From contig JAUXIJ010000030.1 of NCBI GenBank assembly GCA_030621085.1, positions 1 through 38,345 of the forward strand: a DNA stretch of 38,345 nucleotides, in the 5' to 3' direction. The translations under genes were made by a program, and so were the position numbers. Every line of letters begins with the position of its first letter. Within the stretch, counting starts at the first letter, position 1. This document shows, in pieces, positions 34,793 through 38,345 of this stretch. The notes below the pieces were generated by a model that was given only the letters and a program-made list of their open reading frames with translations, did not search any database and was not told the DNA's origin. The DNA comes from Candidatus Cloacimonadota bacterium (GTDB taxonomy: Bacteria; Cloacimonadota; Cloacimonadia; Cloacimonadales; TCS61).

Positions 34793-35992
34793 TTATTCAA
34801 AGGTGTTTGCCAGGAAATTCTGCCAACCGGTATCTGAAAAATCGAGTTGATTATACTCATCCAACCGTTCTTCGAAATAATAGTGTGTATCTTCGTCAGG
34901 AAACCAGATGATCCCGGTTCCTACATTGTCAGTAGTATAGCCAGTAGGATATTCATCTGTTTTTTGAAAGATAAAGCAATCATCAATATTCGCCACAATC
35001 CGGTTGCAGAATTCAGCCAGAGAATCCGGGGGATCATGTTCCAATAAACTCAGAAAAAATTCCTTGATATCGATATCTGCAGGCAGGTACACCCCCCAGG
35101 CTTCATTAAATTCTAAACAATCCTGCCTGCTCAAGTGAAAGATACTATCAGCAGCGTTAGCTGACCACCTGTTTGTAAACTCGGAAATATCTGCCAGCAA
35201 ATCCGGGAAAAGTGAGGTTTTAACAACCGAACAGGAAATTTGAGACATGCCTTCAAAGAAATAATAATAATGAAAATGAAAAGCAATTTCTTCAGCTAGA
35301 ATTTGCACTTGCGTATAATTCTCCCAGTTAGAGAAAATAGTGTGATAGGGAAAACCATATGTAGGGACAGCATCTTCGGCAGCAATAATGTAGTCGACAT
35401 ACGGATAAATTTCAGTGATTACTTCCATCGTCTGCATATTACAGGCATCCAGAATCAGGATATCAAGTTGGTTATTAATATTTTTTAAAGCATTTTGAAA
35501 ATCCTTACCGGCAATGCTGATATAACTTCCACTCTCTTCATCAGGACAGAAACTGGGTGGTAGATCTCTGTTCAACGGATACCAACCATTGCCATGACTC
35601 CAGATAATTAGAGCTTTTTTACGAGCAGGATATTTATTAAATCCCCAATTTGCAAAATCTGTGATAGAATGCCAATCACCACTGTTAATCTCACCAAGAA
35701 AATCTATCTGCTTCTTCTCGTCGGGATAGATACGATACCTGTAAGTTCCGGTTATTTCATTATATTCACTATAATCCACTTGAACTATCAGGTTGATTTC
35801 ATCGGAAAAATCGGCTGATTGCATTTCGTCCATATCTTCTAAAGCTGCATCGTTCAGACCATTATCTGCTGCCATATAGACAAGGATAGTCCAATCTTTC
35901 TCCTCCGGTTCATCACTGCATCCAAAAAGAATAAAACATATAAACAGAATAACCAGATACCTGGTCAGTGGAAAATCAAAGAGAAAATACAT
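34793..35992 (-). CDS. clostripain-family (C11) peptidase lipoprotein
   Basis: 399 residues. A hydrophobic N-terminus ends in FILFGC, a lipobox, followed by an acidic SDEPEEKD linker, so the mature enzyme should be a lipoprotein. The caspase-like domain reads DWTILVYMAADNGLNDAALE, then the catalytic His in LIIWSHGNGWYP and Cys in DILILDACNMQTMEVITEI. C11 peptidases cut after Arg or Lys. There are no repeats or sorting domains. The start lies 2 bases after the butyrate kinase stop with no clear ribosome-binding site, so translational coupling is likely. Confidence 0.85.
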   Translation of the reverse strand: MYFLFDFPLTRYLVILFICFILFGCSDEPEEKDWTILVYMAADNGLNDAALEDMDEMQSADFSDEINLIVQVDYSEYNEITGTYRYRIYPDEKKQIDFLGEINSGDWHSITDFANWGFNKYPARKKALIIWSHGNGWYPLNRDLPPSFCPDEESGSYISIAGKDFQNALKNINNQLDILILDACNMQTMEVITEIYPYVDYIIAAEDAVPTYGFPYHTIFSNWENYTQVQILAEEIAFHFHYYYFFEGMSQISCSVVKTSLFPDLLADISEFTNRWSANAADSIFHLSRQDCLEFNEAWGVYLPADIDIKEFFLSLLEHDPPDSLAEFCNRIVANIDDCFIFQKTDEYPTGYTTDNVGTGIIWFPDEDTHYYFEERLDEYNQLDFSDTGWQNFLANTFE

Positions 35993-35994
35993 AA

Positions 35995-37071
35995 TTATTT
36001 ATATTCTTTAGCTTTTTCAATGCCCTTAAGAACCCGCACGCCGCCCTGGCAGAGAGCTTCCATTTCTTTTTCACCGGGAATAATATGTATGGGAGCCAGG
36101 AAAGCTATGCTTTTATTCAACTTCTCCACAACATAGGGATTGTAAGCCAATCCACCGGTCAGGAAAATGGCATCTATCTTTCCCTGCAGCACAGTTGCAC
36201 AGGAACCTATTTCTTTAGCTATCTGATAGATCATAGCTTCAAAAACAAGTCTGGCTTTTTGGTCGCCAGCTTCGATCTTTTTCACAACTTCCCGTCCGTC
36301 ATCCGTTCCCAGGTAAGCGATCAAACCGCCTGTTTTGGTAAACATCTTCATCATTTCCTGATGAGTATATTTACCTGAGAAAGCCATTTCCAGCAGATCA
36401 CCGACTGGTAAAGCTCCTACCCGTTGCGGAGAGAAAGGTCCCATACCGAGCATGGCATTGTTCACGTCCACAACCCTGCCCTTTCTGATAGCAGCCACAC
36501 TGATACCACCGCCCATGTGCACAGCAATCAAGTTTACATCAGCAAACTTTTCCCCCAGTTTTTCCGCTACAGACATTCCACAGTAACGGATATTGAGAGC
36601 ATGCAGTAGTGATTTTCTTTCAATCTGGGGACAGCCCGATATGCGTGCTATTTTCGGGAACTCATCAACCGTAACCGGATCAACAATAAAGGAAGGTATC
36701 TTAAGCTCATCAGCGATGGATCTGGCCATGAAAGCTCCCAGATTGGAGGCATGGATCCGACCCCATAAAGCCGGGTCTTGCAGGTCAGCCAGCATGGCAT
36801 CATTCACTCTGTATGTTCCACTGATAACCGATTTCATCAGTCCGCCACGACCCACTACGGCAGCAAGTGTCTCGGGGTCTACAGAATGATTAAGCAGCGC
36901 CTGCAGAACCAAGTCTTTGCGGAATTCATACTGATCTATAATGCTTTCGAACTTTTCGATCTCCTTCGCTGTATGCCGCAAAGTTTCAGTGAATACAGGC
37001 TGGTGATCATCATAGACTGCTATCTTGGTTGAAGTAGAACCGGGATTAATAGCCAACACGCGATAGTCCAT
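35995..37071 (-). CDS. buk: probable butyrate kinase
   Basis: 358 residues of the acetate/butyrate kinase family (ASKHA fold): VLAINPGSTSTKIAVYDDH, VGRGGLMKSVISGTYRVND, AVHMGGGISVAAIRKGRVVD and LTGGLAYNPYVVEKL. The length and these motifs match butyrate kinase (about 355) better than acetate kinase (about 400). It forms ATP from butyryl phosphate or a branched analogue. The start is the ATG after GGAGGAATTTTT; a 20-residue longer reading is rejected. No phosphotransbutyrylase gene is adjacent, so its substrate supply is not visible. Confidence 0.88.
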   Translation of the reverse strand: MDYRVLAINPGSTSTKIAVYDDHQPVFTETLRHTAKEIEKFESIIDQYEFRKDLVLQALLNHSVDPETLAAVVGRGGLMKSVISGTYRVNDAMLADLQDPALWGRIHASNLGAFMARSIADELKIPSFIVDPVTVDEFPKIARISGCPQIERKSLLHALNIRYCGMSVAEKLGEKFADVNLIAVHMGGGISVAAIRKGRVVDVNNAMLGMGPFSPQRVGALPVGDLLEMAFSGKYTHQEMMKMFTKTGGLIAYLGTDDGREVVKKIEAGDQKARLVFEAMIYQIAKEIGSCATVLQGKIDAIFLTGGLAYNPYVVEKLNKSIAFLAPIHIIPGEKEMEALCQGGVRVLKGIEKAKEYK

Positions 37072-37172
37072 AAAAATTCCTCCGAGTATATTTTTTAAAA
37101 CAATTTGTTTAATTATGTTTAATTGCGTCAAAGGATTTTTCGGGAAGATATTAGATATGTATTTATAAGGTA

Positions 37173-37202
37173 AATATAAACTTTAAATATATGAGTATGC
37201 AA
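37173..37202 (-). promoter_or_regulatory. candidate promoter of buk
   Basis: On the minus strand: TTGCAT (37202-37197), 18 bases, TATATT (37178-37173), about 100 bases before the buk start. A TTGACG nearer the gene lacks a -10. Otherwise the AT-rich 37072-37230 stretch shows only a direct repeat GTTTAATT twice, 10 bases apart. Confidence 0.35.
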
Positions 37203-37237
37203 CTTGAGTATAAAATTTAGGAATATTATATATATAG

Positions 37238-37269
37238 AAAAAACCACTCGTATTTCAGAGCGGTTTTTT
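37238..37269 (-). terminator. intrinsic terminator of the lipoprotein gene
   Basis: On the minus strand: AAAAAACCGCTC, 8-base loop, GAGTGGTTTTTT. One pair is G-U only in minus-strand RNA (A-C on the plus strand), giving direction. It follows the sorting-domain remnant by 22 bases. Confidence 0.75.
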
Positions 37270-37290
37270 TATCAGGTTATTGGTAACACA

Positions 37291-37392
37291 TTATTTCAAT
37301 AAAATCATCTTCCGAACTTTACTGTAAGAATCTGTTTCCCCCGATGAATCGGGATACAAGCACATTCTATATAAATAAAGTCCGCTGGAGAA
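37291..37392 (-). pseudogene. FlgD-like/Por-type C-terminal sorting domain tail, cut off by TAA
   Basis: Directly after the TAA of the lipoprotein gene and in the same frame, 33 codons read FSSGLYLYRMCLYPDSSGET and DSYSKVRKMILLK before a second stop. The family pattern is WDG...SSGxYxYRL...KKMxLLK. The part before the stop, TWDGQMD, supplies the missing WDG. The YPDSSG codons lie on a CCCGAT/ATCGGG palindrome. The terminator follows immediately, so the segment lies in the same transcript. Confidence 0.7.
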
Positions 37393-38344
37393 TTAATCCA
37401 TTTGTCCATCCCAAGTTGTTTGATCTGTCACATGCAGATTATCTGTTTTCCCGCTAATATCACCATTATTCTCATCATTTGGACCACCAAAACCTATATA
37501 GTAATATATTGGAATCGGGTAAGGAAGAACACCTTGAACTGTCCCAATAACACTAGCTCCTTCCTTTATTGTTAATTGATAGTTTTGACCAACAACTTGT
37601 AAGTCAGCATGATAATAAATGTTTTCATTAATTATTATAGTTTCTGATCCATACAAACTAGAAGATTCAGTTGTTTGTAGCACGCTAAATCTTCTTTCTC
37701 CTGAGTAGCTATCAATAACAATAAAAACACCTGCATATTCTAGAAACCAACTTCCACCATTATTTAATGAACTAATAAGACCTGAATAAAAACCACAATT
37801 ATGAGAAGTACTTGTAATAATAAAATCTGCTTGGAATCTAAAATCTCCTAAATATGGGTTAACAAGTTCTGTAGGTCTATAAAATTTTTCGGTAACACCA
37901 TTTGGCCTTTCCACACTCCAATGTAGTTCACCATTTGTAATTGAATATGCTTGAGGATGGGCATTTGTCCAGCCTGTATTTGTTGAAAAATTATCCTCAA
38001 AATAAAGATCTGAACCAGAAATTACTTCAATGTTTACAGACTCAAAATCCTGTCCCCCATTTCCATCATCGACAGTGCAAGAAACTGAATATGAACCTTC
38101 GGCATTAGGAGCTGTCCAAGTTACACTTGAACCAGTTCCACTTATTGAACCACCTAATGTTTCCCATATGTAAGTAAGATTATCACCATCAGGATCATTT
38201 GCTGTACATGATATTAATGAAGTCTCATTAATATCAACAATTGTAGGATTAGCAATCAAACTTAATATAACTGGCGGTTCGTTTGATGGACCCGTCCCAT
38301 TGTCATCACAACCATTTAAAATAAAAATAGTTAAAATAGCAATA
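37393..38344 (-). CDS. PKD/cadherin-like lipoprotein (partial at N-terminus)
   Basis: 317 codons are visible; the gene continues beyond the window edge by a few residues. The visible start LTIFILNGCDDNGTGPSNEP is the end of a lipoprotein signal with lipobox LNGC. Then come an Ig/PKD-like domain (DPDGDNLTYIWETLGGSISG, SYSVSCTVDDGNGGQDFESV) and a beta-rich, LamG-like domain (EDNFSTNTGWTN onward) ending at HVTDQTTWDGQMD before TAA. It probably acts on the cell surface in binding. The TAA falls inside a sorting-domain motif, so the gene may once have been longer. Confidence 0.72.
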   Translation of the reverse strand, partial: IAILTIFILNGCDDNGTGPSNEPPVILSLIANPTIVDINETSLISCTANDPDGDNLTYIWETLGGSISGTGSSVTWTAPNAEGSYSVSCTVDDGNGGQDFESVNIEVISGSDLYFEDNFSTNTGWTNAHPQAYSITNGELHWSVERPNGVTEKFYRPTELVNPYLGDFRFQADFIITSTSHNCGFYSGLISSLNNGGSWFLEYAGVFIVIDSYSGERRFSVLQTTESSSLYGSETIIINENIYYHADLQVVGQNYQLTIKEGASVIGTVQGVLPYPIPIYYYIGFGGPNDENNGDISGKTDNLHVTDQTTWDGQMD

Positions 38345-38345
38345 G

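Noticed and set aside
37072..37131. 20-residue extension of butyrate kinase
   Set aside because: The ATG at 37071 has a GGAGGA site and begins the conserved phosphate-binding strand.
1..38345. CRISPR array, insertion sequence or prophage
   Set aside because: No regularly spaced repeats, transposase, integrase or phage structural genes were seen on either strand.

Overview
The window looks like a piece of chromosome from a low-GC, Gram-negative, uncultured-type bacterium of the FCB neighbourhood. My best guess is Cloacimonadota or a close relative. The reasons are a heptose-phosphate kinase (LPS core), outer-membrane-style secreted proteins, a remnant of a FlgD/Por-type C-terminal sorting domain, a butyrate kinase, many TTG/GTG starts and a large Alu-containing SRP RNA. 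The placement is inference from style and gene content. A marker-gene tree of rpoB/rpoC would settle it.

Region 1 (1-14.4 kb, + strand) is one continuous information-processing superoperon: tuf (3' end), rpmG, tRNA-Trp, secE, nusG, rplK, rplA, rplJ, rplL, rpoB, rpoC, rpsL, rpsG, fusA. It ends at a good intrinsic terminator. The only real interruption is a 13-bp hairpin between rplL and rpoB, which probably sets the ribosomal-protein to polymerase ratio. rpoB, rpoC and rpsL start with TTG, GTG and TTG. Both polymerase subunits and EF-G carry substitutions at very conserved sites.

Region 2 (14.4-23.9 kb, + strand) is housekeeping and envelope: prmC (release factor methylation), murA (peptidoglycan), mnmA (tRNA thiolation, with a three-cysteine signature), an LPP20-domain outer-membrane-like protein, wecB (UDP-ManNAc formation), a fucose/arabinose-isomerase-like protein and an exported GH31 glycosidase.

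Region 3 (23.9-27.7 kb, + strand) is an accessory island. It holds a RelB/RelE-type toxin-antitoxin pair with its own promoter and an inverted-repeat operator, a GNAT-YoaP acetyltransferase, a four-helix membrane protein, an exported protein of unknown function and a DUF2971 protein. Behind these lie a frameshifted histidine-kinase tail and two diverged copies of an intergenic repeat.

Region 4 (27.6-38.3 kb, - strand) holds trxA and groES under a CIRCE operator, hisS, the SRP RNA gene with a clear promoter, the complete de novo NAD operon nadC-nadA-nadB, a cluster of DnaA boxes, an hldE-type heptose kinase, a clostripain-family lipoprotein coupled to butyrate kinase, and a partial PKD-type lipoprotein. 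The lipoprotein frame is cut by a TAA inside what reads as a FlgD-like/Por sorting domain.

I found no phage, CRISPR array or insertion sequence. The points most worth following are the in-frame TAA in the sorting domain, the tandem DnaA boxes far from replication genes, the CIRCE-controlled groES lacking groEL, and the loss of the domain IV tip histidine in EF-G.
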